Shown piece by piece: positions 13,631 through 25,430 of a stretch of DNA of 64,000 nucleotides. The DNA comes from Hyperoodon ampullatus (Eukaryota; Chordata; Mammalia; Artiodactyla; Ziphiidae). The notes under the pieces are model-generated. The model saw only the letters and a list, made by a program, of their open reading frames with translations. It did not search any database and was not told where the DNA came from. The stretch spans positions 107,334,949 through 107,398,948 of the forward strand of contig OX457060.1 in assembly GCA_949752795.1 (NCBI GenBank), in the 5' to 3' direction. Position numbers and translations under genes: made by a program. Each line of letters begins with the position of its first letter. The first letter of the stretch is position 1.

Positions 13631-15210
13631 ATGTTTGATAGGTATAATCATAAGAACACTATGTAGGAAAAAGATGTTTCCAAAAACAAAACAAAGCAAA
13701 ACTGCTATTGTCCACTTCACGGTTGTGAATCTACACCACGTGTAATTTGAAACATTGTGTGCCATAGTTAGTTCCTCTTAATGTCTGCAATGACAATGCA
13801 TTCTTGCTTGCAAGTAACACATCTTTAATAAATATGTGTGCTTAAAAAAAGTTTCTAAATCAGGTAAAATTGAAATTAGTTACAGATAGAGAAAAAAGAA
13901 GCTTGAAATCCAACATTGAGTTATCTAGCTCAATATAAGCATGTGTGACTGTAGTGAAGTCTGATGGTGCAAAACAGTGATTCAAGAAACTAAATTATCA
14001 CTTTAAAAAAATGGCTAAGTAAATTACAGATGATTTCCGTTTTTAGACTTAGCATTCATATTTCAGATATTTCACAAAACAACACTTAAAACGAGGAGGC
14101 ACACATATATTCCAGGTCAACCAAATAAAGGAAAGTTGCAGAGGTATAATTTGGGACATTTTTAAGACACATAAATAAGGTATTTTCATTTTGTGACTTT
14201 TCTAATTTGATTTTCAGTTAGGCTGTACCTGAAGAACTTTGACTTCTAAATATATCTTTACTGGACATAATTTTAAAATAAATGAAAGATCAAAACCAAA
14301 ATGTATGTAAGGTAATAGCATTTCTACTATAGTTTTATAAGACTGTATTTGAGTTCACTCATAAGCAACAAGATTATTGCTTCATAAAATAGCCCAGTAG
14401 AGCTAGAGTATTATCCTAACTGTGTTGCTACAAGCTTGATAAAAAAATATGTGCAGTAACTATGAACATAAACGTATAAGTGTATTGGATTTTTCTTTTC
14501 TGCCACATCAAGGGATAAAAGTAGCAATACAAGAGAAAAGTTAAAAACATGAAAAAAATAAAGGAATCAGATGGATGAACCATAAAAATGTAGCCTAATA
14601 ACAAATAGTGCAGTGTTGTTGAGAATAGATATCTTAATAGAGAAAAGTATCTGTGTTCATAATATACTTACAAATTAATGGTTCAGAAAGCTCAAGTGTG
14701 AGTTGGATGGAGAGCAGAGATGTTAGCATAACCAGTATGTTGTATAAGTCTGGTGTGAAAGTAAGAGAATTATACTAAGTTTTGAAGACCTTATATCTTT
14801 ACATCTCTAACTTTCATTTACTAGTAGATAGAGAAGGCAGGAGAGAGATTGTGAAGGAAATGGTGTGTGCATAACAGATTTTATAAGATCAACTCACCTA
14901 AGAAAAATAAAAATGGAGGGGCAGGTATCTATTTAGAATGTATATGCTGTATTTTGGGACTGAAATATCAAAATACTTCACTTGCTTTTCTTTGATTGTC
15001 TATAGATTTTGTGGGGTTTTTTTTGTTTGTTTGCTTGCTTGCTTGCTTGCTTTTTGTTTTCTCAAGGAAAACTCATTCCATGTCAGAGAAAAATGGGTCT
15101 ATGCATCTGTATTCGTCACGTTATTTTATATATATTATAAAAGAAAGGGTAACATGGAAGGTTAGCACGATTGACTTTGCATCTATTCTTTCTTTCTAAG
15201 ATATCTAACT
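13631..15210. other. Unassigned noncoding DNA
   Basis: No gene was recognised. The first 220 bases end in 'aataaatatgtgtgcttaaaaaaa' near 13828-13851, which resembles a polyadenylated transcript end and is raised as a finding. The rest, including a short (TTGC)n run at about 15029-15051, shows nothing I can name. Confidence 0.45.
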
Positions 15211-15735
15211 CTGGTAGGCACAATTCTAAAGTGACCCCAATGACCTCTTCCTTTGAGTGTGAGTAAGACCATTGAACTCAGGATTAGGTTACTAATCAAC
15301 TGATTTTAGTTAAAAGAAAGGTTATCCTAAGAATGCCTAACCCAGTCAAGTAAGTCCTTAAAGGAAGATGAAGCATCAGAGAAATTATCTTCCTGGCCCA
15401 AACAGAGAATTAAACTGGGATGTTGTGAGTGGGCCTAGAGGAAGGGGCAGCAAGAAGCTGAGACTGACCCCAGCTGACAGCCAGCCAGAAAAACAGGGAC
15501 CTCAGTAACTACAACCTCAAAGAACTGAATTCTGCCAGCTACCTGAGAGGTTTTTGAGGAGAACCACAAACTCCAGACGACAATGCCACTTGGCCAACTT
15601 GTGAAACCCCTAGCAGAGAACCCAGCTAACCCATTCATTCCCAGACTGCTGACCCAAGAAACTGTGAATAATGAGTCTGTGCTGTTTAAGAGACTAAATT
15701 CATAATAATTTGTTATGGAACATCAGAAAAGGAAT
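15211..15735 (+). mobile_element. Old LTR/MaLR-like interspersed repeat, family unresolved
   Basis: About 520 bases are much less AT-rich than their neighbours and follow the order of a familiar mammalian repeat: 'gaccccaatgacctcttcc', 'aagtccttaaaggaag', 'gacccaagaaactgtgaata' and the terminal 'taatttgttatggaacatc'. I recognise it as an ancient interspersed repeat with LTR-like organisation but cannot name the subfamily. No internal retroviral gene is seen. Confidence 0.5.
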
Positions 15736-16765
15736 ACATTAGCCAAGAACAACCATTAGAATCACTTCTCTAAAACACCTTATTTGAAGTAATTTTAGCT
15801 GTAATTATATATCAATATTCATATACATACATATGTACTTCTGATTACCACAGTGATCCATTCAGTGAAAAAAGTCAAATGACACAGATAATGCATAATT
15901 AAAAACAAAGCTGCTTTGAAATAGACCCATTCCTTCTCCTCTCTTCTCCTGCCCACCACCGTTTCCCAGAAAATTGTTGTTAGCCATTGCTTACTATTTT
16001 TATTAGTCTAACATTCTTTTTTAAAAACAAGTGGCACTATTGTATATATCCTCATTAGATCATTGCATTTTTCTCTAATTATATGCATTACTTCATGTCT
16101 TTTCATCTAGAGTATATCATTCTTTTAAAGAGGATTTTATTGTCTGAAAATGCTGCTTCTCTCACTATTTGCACAAAATATATGAGGTCTCAACTGAGCA
16201 ATCCTCAAAATACATGATTTGGATAATTTGAAGTATGCAGCACTTTTTTTAAATGTAAAAATTCCAGCATTGGTTCCATAAACTTTCATACTCAGAAGTT
16301 ACTACAGATTTCTATCTCTTTAATCCACATTCTATGCTTTTGTAAAGGCCCATGATTTTCAATTAGCCTTCAGATAATACAATAACCCCTTAGTACAGGT
16401 GAAAACATATGGTTTCACAAAGTTGGTTCCAAAGTTTCTTGATGGTCTATAAATGGTCAGAAGTTGCAGAAGAAAAAATCCTATACAATGAATTATTTTG
16501 CAGACCCAATAGTCATCTTTATTTTGGAAGATGCTGTGAGACTGGTGTGTGTTTGTGTTTAAATTATGAAGGACTTGGAGAAATAAGAAACAGAGACAGA
16601 AGTCTTTATAAAGAGGAGAGACTAAATAAATAAAAGCAAGCTGATATGAACCCATTCTTTTGATTTGCCAAAAATGTTATGACAGTGCAGAAATGGTGGC
16701 TTTGAAATAAATACTGTGATAAACATAGCATGTCATGTACAAGGGTGATTCATAATAATAATCAG
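15736..16765. other. Unassigned noncoding DNA
   Basis: No gene or nameable repeat was found in this kilobase. The frames at 16359-16655 and 16409-16633 overlap on opposite strands and have no recognisable protein features. Confidence 0.45.
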
Positions 16766-17454
16766 ATGAGAAAATATTAGAAGGTAGGATCAAGATGGTG
16801 AAGTAGGAGGTCCTGAGCTCACCTCCTCCCACAAACACACCAAAAGTACATATGGAACAATTCTCTTTGAGAACAGCCTGAAGACTAGCAGAACAGCTCT
16901 TCTACAGTTAAGGATATTAAAGAAAACACACACACATTGAGATGGGTAGGAGGGGCAGAGAAACAATCTAGTCAGGACCCACACCCTCTACACAATGACA
17001 AGAAAGAGGGGATATCATAAGCACAGAGGTTCTCCCTAAGGAGTAAGGGGTTCAACTCCCACAATAGGCACCCCAGCCCTGGGGACCGACACCAGGAAGA
17101 CAAGCCCTTATAATATCTGGCTTTGAAAACCAGCAGGGATTATGTCCATGAAAGCTGGAGGACTGTAGAAAACCAAGCAACCACTTTTAATGGGCTCATG
17201 CACAAACCCATTGCTCTGAGCCCCAGCTCAGAGACAATGGTTTGAAAGGCACATGGTGCTCAAACTTGCTTGCCAAGACCACTCCAGCACACAGCCACCC
17301 AATGCTCACTCCAGCTCCAGCCATCCTGCCCAGACAGATTCAGCCAGTGTACCCCAGAAAACTCCCAGCCCACAACTGCTCCAGCTATCCCACCAAGGTG
17401 GCCACAGCCTGGTGCAAATTGGTACCTCCAGGCCCATGAACACTCCAGCTTCAG

Positions 17455-19265
17455 ATGGCATTTCTGTACACTAACAATGAGCTTCAGAAAGAGAAATTAA
17501 GAAAACAATCACATTTAAATTTGCATCAATGAGAATAAAATACCTAGGAATAAATCTTATTAAGGAGGTAAAAAACCTGTACTCAGAAAATTATAAGATA
17601 CTGATGAGGGGCTTCTCTGGTGGCACAGTGGTTGAGAGTCTGCCTGCCGATGCAGGGGACACAGGTTCGTGCCCTGGTCTGGGAAGATCCCACATGCTGC
17701 AGAGTGACTGGGCCCGTGAGCCATGGCTGCTGAGCCTGTGCATCCGGAGCCTGTGCTCCGCAACAGGAGAAGCCACAACAGTGAGAGGCCCGTGTACTGG
17801 AAAAAAAAAAAAAAGATACTGATGAAAGAAACTGAAGAGGTTACAAACAAATGGAAAGATATACTGTGCTCATGATTGGAAGAATTATTATTGTTAAAAT
17901 GACCATACTACTCAAGGCAATCTACAGATTAAATGTAATCCCTATCAAAATATCAATGGCATTTTTCACAGAACTAGAATTAAATAGTTCTAAGTAATAA
18001 TTCTACAATTTTAATATTTGGAATCATAAAAGACTCAAAATAGCCAAAGCAATCTTGAGAAAAAAGAACAGAGCTGGAGGTATCGCACTATTCAAACTAT
18101 TCTACAAAGCTACAGTAATCAAAACAGTTTTGCACTGGCACAAAAACAGACACGTACGTTAATGAGATAGAATAGAGAACCCAGAAATGAACTCATACTT
18201 ATATGGTCAATTAACCTATCACAAAGTAGGCAAGAATATACAGTGGGGAAAAGACAGTCTCTTCAATAAATGGTGTCAGGAAAACTGGGCAGCTACATGA
18301 AAAGGATCAAACTGGACTACTTTCTCATACCATATACAAAAATAAACTCAAAATAGATTAACGACTTAAATGTAAGATCTGAAACCATCAAACTCCTGGA
18401 AAACAGAGACAGTATGCTCTTTGACAGCAGTCTTAGCAATATTTTTTCGGCTCTGGCTCCTCAGGAGAAATAAAACCAAACATAAACAAATGGGACTACA
18501 TTAACCTAAAAAGCTTTTGCACAGAGAAGGAAACTATCAACAAAATGAAAAGGTCAGTTAATGAGCAGAAGAAGATATTTGCAAACAGTATATCTGATAA
18601 AAGGTAAATATCCAAAATATACAAAGAACTCATACAACTCAACATTGAAAAAAACAAACAACCCAATTAAAAAATGAGTAGAGAACCTGAATAGACATGT
18701 TTACAAAGAAGACACACAGATGACCAACAGGCACATGAAAAGGTGTTCAACATCACTAATCATCAGGGAAATGCAAGTCAAAACCACAATGAAATATCAC
18801 CTTACACCTGTCAGAATGGTTATTATCAAAAAGACAACAAATAACAAGTGCTGGTGAGGATGTGGATAAAGGGAACCCTCACGCATTCTTGGTGGGAGTG
18901 TAAATTGGTACAACTTCTATGGAAAACAGTATGGAATTTCTCAAAAGATTAAAAATAGAACTACCATATGATCTAGTGATTCCACTTTGGGGTATTTATC
19001 TGAAGAAAATGAAAACACTAATTTGAAAATATATATACACCCTAATGTCTGTTGTAGCATTTAGTTACAATAGCAAGATATGGAAGCAACCTAAATGTCT
19101 ATCAATAGATAAGGGTATAAAGATGTACAGAATATGTATATAGAATATATAGAATGGCATATTATTTAGTCATAAAAAATGAAATTTTGCCATTTGCAAA
19201 AACGTGGATGAACCTAGAAGGTATTATGCTAAGTGAAATAAGTCAGAGAAAGATGAAAATCATAT
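17455..19265 (+). pseudogene. L1 ORF2 C-terminal remnant, SINE-interrupted
   Basis: This is the decayed C-terminal third of L1 ORF2, the part following the reverse-transcriptase core. In the family ORF2p provides endonuclease and target-primed reverse transcription, but neither catalytic domain is present here. A short run resembling KYLGINLIKEVKNLYSENYK is readable at 17535-17597. The SINE then splits the frame at 17608-17812, and sequence corresponding to the post-RT and cysteine-rich regions follows to about 19265 with many stops and frameshifts. The region joins directly to 5'-UTR sequence on its left, so there is no normal start. It cannot encode a working protein. Confidence 0.8.
17608..17812 (+). 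mobile_element. CHR-type SINE inside L1
   Basis: The sequence begins 'ggggcttctctggtggcacag' and ends in an A-run at about 17801-17814. It is flanked by a 13-bp target duplication, AAGATACTGATGA, at 17595-17607 and 17813-17825. It inserted into the ORF2 remnant, so it is younger than that L1. It closely resembles the SINE at 5223. Confidence 0.95.
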
Positions 19266-19855
19266 GATTTCACTTGTCTAAGAAATCTAGAAAATAAATG
19301 AATGAATATAACAAAATGGAAACAGACTCATAAACACAGTGATTGCCAGAGGAGAAGGAGGTTGAGGGGAAATGGGCAAAGTAGGTGAAGGGGATTAAGA
19401 AGTACAAACATCTACTTATAAAATAAGTAAGTATGTGATGTAACATACAGCATAGGGAATATAGTCAATAGTATTTTAATAATTTTGTATGGTGACAAAT
19501 GGTAACTAGACTTATAGTGGTGATCATTTTGTAATGTATAAAATATTGAATCACTGCTATACACCTGAAACTAATATAGTTTTGTAAGTCAATTATACTT
19601 CAATAAAATAATGAGAAAATATTTTTTAAATATCCACCTTGATATTAAATCAGTTTAGGTCAACTACTCAATGTTTAAATATGAAAAGATATGAAAAGAA
19701 TCATACCGTTCTAAACCTGTAAAGCTGTCAAATAGTGGACTGTAGAAATTAACTGTCAGCACCTATGCTACTTCTCCCAAAGCATCTTTTACATGAAGCA
19801 CAGTGAGGTCCTACCAAACACTCTATTGCACTGAAGATAATATGGCAGATTAGAG

Positions 19856-20062
19856 TCAGTTTCCCTTGGTTTTAATCTCAGCATGGACAATCACAAATGG
19901 TGTAATGTAATTTTGTACAAGTTTCTTACACCAGCTCTCAGCACCTGTTTATATCTGTTTATATCTGTAAAGTGGGGATAATAATAGTACTTACTGAGTC
20001 AAGATTTTGTGAGAACTAATTGAGATGCTATAGGTCAAGTACTTAGTGAGAAGTTAATTAAT
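19856..20062 (+). mobile_element. MIR SINE relic
   Basis: The order of blocks fits MIR: 'ttttaatctcagcatgg', then 'tgtacaagtttcttacac', then 'tctgtaaagtggggataata' and 'gagaactaattgagatgcta'. The middle contains a small tandem duplication of 'tgtttatatc' at about 19946-19967. MIR is an ancient tRNA-derived SINE shared by mammals. Confidence 0.85.
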
Positions 20063-20939
20063 AATTAATAATATTGTTTTTCTAGTGTTAGTATGAGTTT
20101 GGATATAAAGTGAAAATTCTATCTTCCAAAATATACCTGCTTAAACAATGGTAACTCTTAATCTTTCAAATCATTTTTCTCCCTCCTTTCTGCCACATAT
20201 ATAAATGCTTTCCAAATCTGAAAAAGTGAATAAGAAATTTCACTACAGTAATGCCACCTAAATTAATTCCCAGGTATTTTTGCTTCCAATAGGTCATTCA
20301 AATTTTATTTGCTCTTTCCATTTAAGATTTGAAACCAACTTTGTTTCTTTGGAGACACTTCTGAATACTCAAATTTGGATCTGCAAATAAAAACTCAAAT
20401 GGAGATGAAAAAATTGTATTAAAATCTTTATAACTATAGAATGCAATAGTTTATCTATTACAAATATAATAAAATTAGGATAGAGGTTTGGGGTAATAGT
20501 GGTAAAACCCATAGTCCAAAGATAAAAATTCTATAGTCTAAATCCTTAATCCAAATATATTTTCATTTCTGAAAGGTCTGGATCTAGCTACTACATCACA
20601 TTTTATAAAAGAAAAAATTAATAATTTTGTTATCTTACCTCTGAGAATGGGAGAATAGGCTCCATTCAGGAGTTGCAAGTGGGGGTTGTAAAAATATTTA
20701 TTCTTGCTAATATACAAGCTGTTAGTAATCATGTAGCACTATAGAGTTGCTCTTCACATAGGTGACACATTACAGAAAAGTGACCTACTGTAGAAATAGT
20801 GTTTGAAAAGTGACAAGTGCCTAAATATGTAATAATGTACAGTCAACTTTCTAACAGCCTAAAATTAAAATAAATTTAAAGTTATCATTAATAAATTCAG
20901 TGAGAAGAAGGGTTGTATATTTCTGGGAAAAATAAACTA
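20063..20939. other. Unassigned AT-rich noncoding DNA
   Basis: No gene, RNA or nameable repeat was found in this stretch. Confidence 0.45.
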
Positions 20940-21790
20940 AGTTTTGTTAGAACCTGGTAAGGCAGTCCTTACTTTGCATGGTTCCAGTATACACAAATCT
21001 CATTTACTGGAGTTTAAATAACACCAATCCCTCAACAACATGGTTCAAATTTCAGTTACCAAGGTGTATGAACTATCAATATATGAATAAAGTACATACC
21101 TAGCTCTTCAGTTTACAAATAACTAAATAATAGATGTACACCATGATCAATGACTAAACATGTCACTTCTTTCAAAGTCTACTGGGGATTATTCATTGAA
21201 CACCTGTTAGTCATTTCACACACAGACAGCAAATTATATAGTTGTATTGCTTTTCTGTTTTTCAGTTTTCCCAGTGACAAATTGTGACATTTTCCAAAAG
21301 GGAAAATCAATAGAGGAAATTAGCCAGCAATGGTAAAGGTGCAGCAAAGTAACAAAGTGATAATGCTGAAAGTGAAATTTAAGTCAAATGAAAATTTTGT
21401 TAAAGAAGAAAAAGTTGACACTGGGAATGTTGAACCCCCCCATTCAAGATATTCTAAATTTGCAACCAGAACTTAAGTGAAGGCAAATTTATTGACATAA
21501 AAGAGGAAAATGTTTGTGACTGAAAAAAAAAAAAAAGGTGAGATTCCAGAGAAAGTGACACTGACCAAAAACGTCACATTATTGGGTATTTCACAACATT
21601 GGGTCCACAAAGGATACAATGTTCAAAGCTGATTCAAACACAGAAAGGACTATGACAATCTACCAAAGTGTAGAGAAGTTACACCTCTATATCATAAGCT
21701 ACACAATAAGAAGGCAAGCACTCTCAAACTATTCTTGGTAATTTTGTTTTTTACAAAGAAATACTTTCTCAGCATTTCTAGTGTTTTAAA
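20940..21790 (+). mobile_element. Probable mariner/Tigger-type DNA transposon relic
   Basis: Two protein-like traces lie in order on the plus strand. Near 21331-21440 a decayed N-terminal stretch reads VIMLKVKFK-like, followed by K/E-rich residues. Near 21660-21765 a second trace reads LYHKLHNKKASTLKLFL, which resembles the C-terminal tail of pogo/Tigger transposases. Stops and frameshifts separate them. The terminal regions are too decayed for me to define inverted repeats. This assignment rests on weak similarity judged by eye; a retrocopy of a domesticated transposase gene is an alternative. Confidence 0.4.
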
Positions 21791-21989
21791 TTACAGAGAA
21801 ACAAATGTTAATAGTATTATTTTTTCTTTTTCCTTACACATTTATAACTGACAGTGGGAGAGTTCTAAATATTTGACTAATTTTGAAGACTATATACAGA
21901 ACAATCAAAAATTTTCCATTGACTGTTAAATCACTGTACTCTTTCAGTGGTTGCCAGCTATTTCATTATGATGTGGCTGTCAGTGTGTG

Positions 21990-23330
21990 TGTATCCATGT
22001 GTCAGAGAAAAAGATTATCTTTTCTGAATTTTATTGAGTCTCTTGAACCTGGAAGTTTAAAATTTTCATCAAATTTGGAAAAATTCTATCATTTCTTCAG
22101 ATATTTTTATCTGCCTGAATATCTTTATCTTCTCATTTTGGTACTCCAGTTATTCATATCTTATATGGCTTGTTTCTGTCCTGTAAATCATTGAGGCTCT
22201 GCTCATTTTTTCCAGCGTATTTCTGCACTTCAATTTCAGCGAATTTTATTGTACTGTTTTTATTTTTTTATTTTTTAAATTAATTAATTCATATTTTATT
22301 TTTGGCTGTGTTGGGTCTTCAATGCAACACGTAGGCTTCTCATTGTGGTGGCTTCTCTTGTTGTGGAGCACAGGCTCCAGGCACACGGGCTTCAGTAATT
22401 GTGGCTCATGGGCTCTAGAGTGCATGCTCAGTAGTTGCGGTGCACGGGCTTAGTTGCTCTACAGCATGTGGCATCTTCCTGGACCAGGGCTCGAACCCAT
22501 GTCCCCTGCATTGGCAGGTGGATTCTTAACCACTGTGCCACAAGGGAAGTCCATGTACTGTTTTTAAAACTTGTGGAGGTGGTGAAAATTTGGAGATTCT
22601 AATACACTATTATACTATTCAGTGAGATTTTTGTTTCTTATATTGCTTTTTACATTTCTGGAATTTCCATTTGGTTCTTTCTTGGTGGTTCTAATAGTAA
22701 CCCTAAAATTTCCTATTTGCTCCTTTGTTTTCTTTTAAATCCTTCAAGATATGTCTAATAGATTTTTAAATGAATGTTTTGCTAAGTCCATCATTTTTGT
22801 TGTTTGTACTCTATTTGTATTGGCTTATTTTCATCCCTGGTAATGGGTCACATTTTCCACATTTCTCTACTTACATGCTTATTAAAATGTTCTTACCTAG
22901 TGTATGCTGGACATTTTGAATGCTACATTGTTGAGAGTCTGATTGTGTTTTCTTCAGTTAATACAGTATTTCATTTTGTTCTGACTGGCAGTTGCTTTAC
23001 TGGAGGAAAATCTTCTCTTTTTCAGCTCTTTACTTGAACTTTGTTAAGGTGGATCTAGAGTAGCTTCTACTTTGGGATTAGATGAGACTTAACCAAATGT
23101 ATGACCTCTCTAGGTTGTCTCATGAATGCCTGGGGTTGTCAATGATATTTCTTCAGTCTGACAGGACAGAACTCGTATTTTTTCTACTATATAAGGTTCA
23201 GTATTTGTTCAGCTCACAGAAATCTGGTAGTTATATTTTTCCCAGTTTTTGTACTTTACCAGGCCTTATAGAATCTCAAACTTTGAATGTACAGCTTAGT
23301 TTTTGGCAACAAACACCATGAAGAATCAGA
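21990..23330 (-). mobile_element. HAL1/old-L1-like 5' region, minus strand
   Basis: The T-rich plus strand has the look of antisense ORF1/5'-region sequence from an old L1 or HAL1. Examples are 'catttcttcagatattttt', 'actccagttattcatatct', 'gtaatgggtcacattttcc' and 'gctggacattttgaatgc'. No frame survives on the minus strand. The frames at 21883-22194, 22804-23037 and 23082-23321 on the plus strand are antisense to the element. A younger SINE interrupts it at 22263-22553. Confidence 0.5.
22263..22553 (-). mobile_element. CHR-2-like SINE, minus strand
   Basis: This is a reverse-complement SINE with a T-rich left end and the terminal block 'ccacaagggaagtcca' on the right. A perfect 13-bp duplication, TGTACTGTTTTTA, flanks it at 22250-22262 and 22554-22566. 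It lies within the HAL1-like relic. Confidence 0.93.
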
Positions 23331-23541
23331 AGTTCCTTCTCTGTATTGTTTCTGACACAGGACCCTTGTCCTCTTTCCCACCACCTCAGTGACTCTGAAT
23401 ACAGTTTCTATCTCCTCAGCTTAATGAGACCACCATGTATTTTTTGGCCTCCACTTCCCTTACTGTAGTCAAGAAAATACATCCAGTCAGGTATCTGGTA
23501 CAAGTCTGGAACTTAACTCTTATAATCCTATCTCTGAAGGG
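23331..23541. other. Unassigned noncoding DNA
   Basis: Nothing was recognised between the HAL1-like relic and the next L1 insertion. Confidence 0.4.
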
Positions 23542-23552
23542 TCACAGTCTTT

Positions 23553-23794
23553 TTTTTTTTTTAATTTTTATTGGAGTATAGTTGATTTAAAATGTTGTGT
23601 TACTTTCTACTGTACAGCAGAGTGAATCAGTTATACATATACATATATCCACTCTTTTTAAGATTCTTTTCCCATATAGGTCATTGCAGAGTCTTGAGTA
23701 AAGTCCCCTTTGCTATATGGTAGGTCCTTATTAGTTATTTATTTTGTATATAGTAGTGTGAATATGTCAATCCCAATCTCCCAATTTATAAGGA
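23553..23794 (-). mobile_element. L1 3' end, severely 5'-truncated
   Basis: A long T-run followed by 'ttattggagtatagttgatt' marks the complement of an artiodactyl-type L1 3' end and its polyadenylation signal. Only about 240 bases of 3' UTR are present. An 11-bp duplication, TCACAGTCTTT, flanks it at 23542-23552 and 23795-23805. Confidence 0.9.
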
Positions 23795-23805
23795 TCACAG
23801 TCTTT

Positions 23806-25097
23806 ATGTACTATATTTAAAGAGTTATTTCATATAACTCATACCTTCAGTTTTAACCTGTTTTCAGTAGGAGAGCTAGTCCAGGACAAGTTATTTCACC
23901 ATAACCAAAGATGACAGTTCTTATTTTGAAATCTATAATATCCATATGAAAACTTTTGTCATACTCTACCCTCTTCCTTTGAAATATTAACCAACACTGC
24001 CACCATCCTCCCTATGTATGGACCAAATTTTTAACTTACCATCTTGCTTAGACCAACACTGATTAATGGAAGTGAGGTTTTTGTTGTTTTTCCAAGAAAT
24101 GCTTTTCAAACTGGTTTGGTTGCAACTGGGTGTTATATTTACTTTTTTCAGAAGTTGAGTTATTGCTATGTATCTTTTAGAAATATTTTCTTTATGAAAA
24201 CTTTGACTTTAAAACACTGAAAATACACACACATACACACATAAGGCATGTAAATCTTTTCTAGTCACTTCATAGTCTACAGAGAATAACCTTTATACAT
24301 TTAAGTCTTCAGATACTAATGATCTGGGAGATATCTAAAATTTTTTTCAACCCAAGATTTTATATAAATATATATATATATATGTAATATATACATACAT
24401 GTACATACTACTGTGTAAATATATAATATAAATATATATGATATATACATACATATCCATATATACTATTCATTTTATTTATATATTCAATTTGTTTTAA
24501 AACATTGAATGAAAATTGGGAAACATTATATTGAATTATATTTTGATAGGATGAAACAATTGAAAGAATAATAGAAATATATTTTCCTTTTTGCTCAGGC
24601 TAAATAAAAATAATGACACTGCTACAGTTATCTAAAGTTTGTAGAGCATAGGAGAGCAAATGATAAGTGTGGAAATAAGGTAATAGTTTGAGACAAATTG
24701 AAGCAGAGAGAAACAGATTAGAAATCCTGAGTTTGAAAAACAGATACCTTTAGCAGTACTTTTCCTAAAATTTAACCCCATACCAAATGTTGCAATATAA
24801 TATCAGGATCTGATTTTCTATATGTTAAAACATTTTTAAGATAAATTATTGGACAATCTAACATAGCTAATAGGTCCCCACTGCCTTTGACAGCAGAAAA
24901 TTTATAGAACTGGTGTCAATTAATCGTTTATGGTATCTTAGAGGTGAGTCAGCTATCAGCTACTCTGAGTGACACAATCTCCTTAATAGGGACTCAGTAG
25001 TGGGGTCAGGGAGGCAGATGTATCACAAGGACAGAAGGCAATACTGGTGAAGCCTTTTACATCAAACTTAGGAATATTACCTAATGATTTAAATAAA
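23806..25097. other. Unassigned AT-rich DNA with alternating TA/CA tracts
   Basis: There is no gene. Simple-sequence patches include an (AC)n run near 24226-24242 and alternating 'tatataaatatatatata' sequence at about 24361-24480. Confidence 0.5.
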
Positions 25098-25430
25098 AAA
25101 TAAAAAATTATCCTTCTACATCTGTGACTCTATTTCTGTTTTGTTAATAAGTTCATTTGTAACATTTTTTTAGATTCTGTACATAAGCAGTATCATATGA
25201 TATTTGTCTTTGTCTGATTGATATATACACACTACTACATATAAAACAAATAACTAATAAGGACCTACTATATAGCACAGGGAGCTCTTCTCAATACTCT
25301 GTAATGACCTATATGGGAGAAGAATCTAAAAAAGAGTGGATATATGTATATGTATAACTGATTCACTTTGCTGTACATCAGAAATTAACACAACATTATA
25401 AATCAACTATCCTCCAATAAAAATTTTTGA
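25098..25430 (+). mobile_element. 5'-inverted L1 3' end
   Basis: Positions 25098-25215 read the reverse complement of the ORF2/3'-UTR junction of an L1 ('ccttctacatctgtgactc', 'gttcatttgtaac', 'tagattctgtacataag'). Positions 25225-25430 then read the final 3' UTR in plus orientation, ending 'ctatcctccaataaaaa'. As in the copy near 13.1 kb, the upstream part is inverted relative to the 3' end, as twin priming would produce. The complete uninverted arrangement of the same subfamily can be seen at 26967-27397. Confidence 0.8.

Larger units (their letters stand above)
16779..19610 (+). mobile_element. Internally deleted L1 (5' UTR joined to ORF2 C-terminal part)
   Basis: The left end begins with an L1 5'-UTR start ('aggatcaagatggtgaagtaggagg'-like, about 16786-16811) and continues as noncoding sequence to about 17450. 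It then passes directly into the ORF2 C-terminal third ('ggcatttctgtacactaac', about 17457). ORF1 and the endonuclease and reverse-transcriptase core are missing. The element ends at 'caataaaata' (19601-19610). A perfect 13-bp duplication, ATGAGAAAATATT, flanks it at 16766-16778 and 19611-19623, so it looks like one insertion. A SINE at 17608-17812 inserted later. Confidence 0.85.

Noticed and set aside
15435..15638. 67-codon minus-strand frame
   Set aside because: It is inside the LTR-like relic and has no protein features.
17242..17500. Three overlapping plus-strand frames, proline/serine/glutamine-rich
   Set aside because: They lie in the C-rich L1 5' UTR segment in three different frames at once, which is a composition effect.
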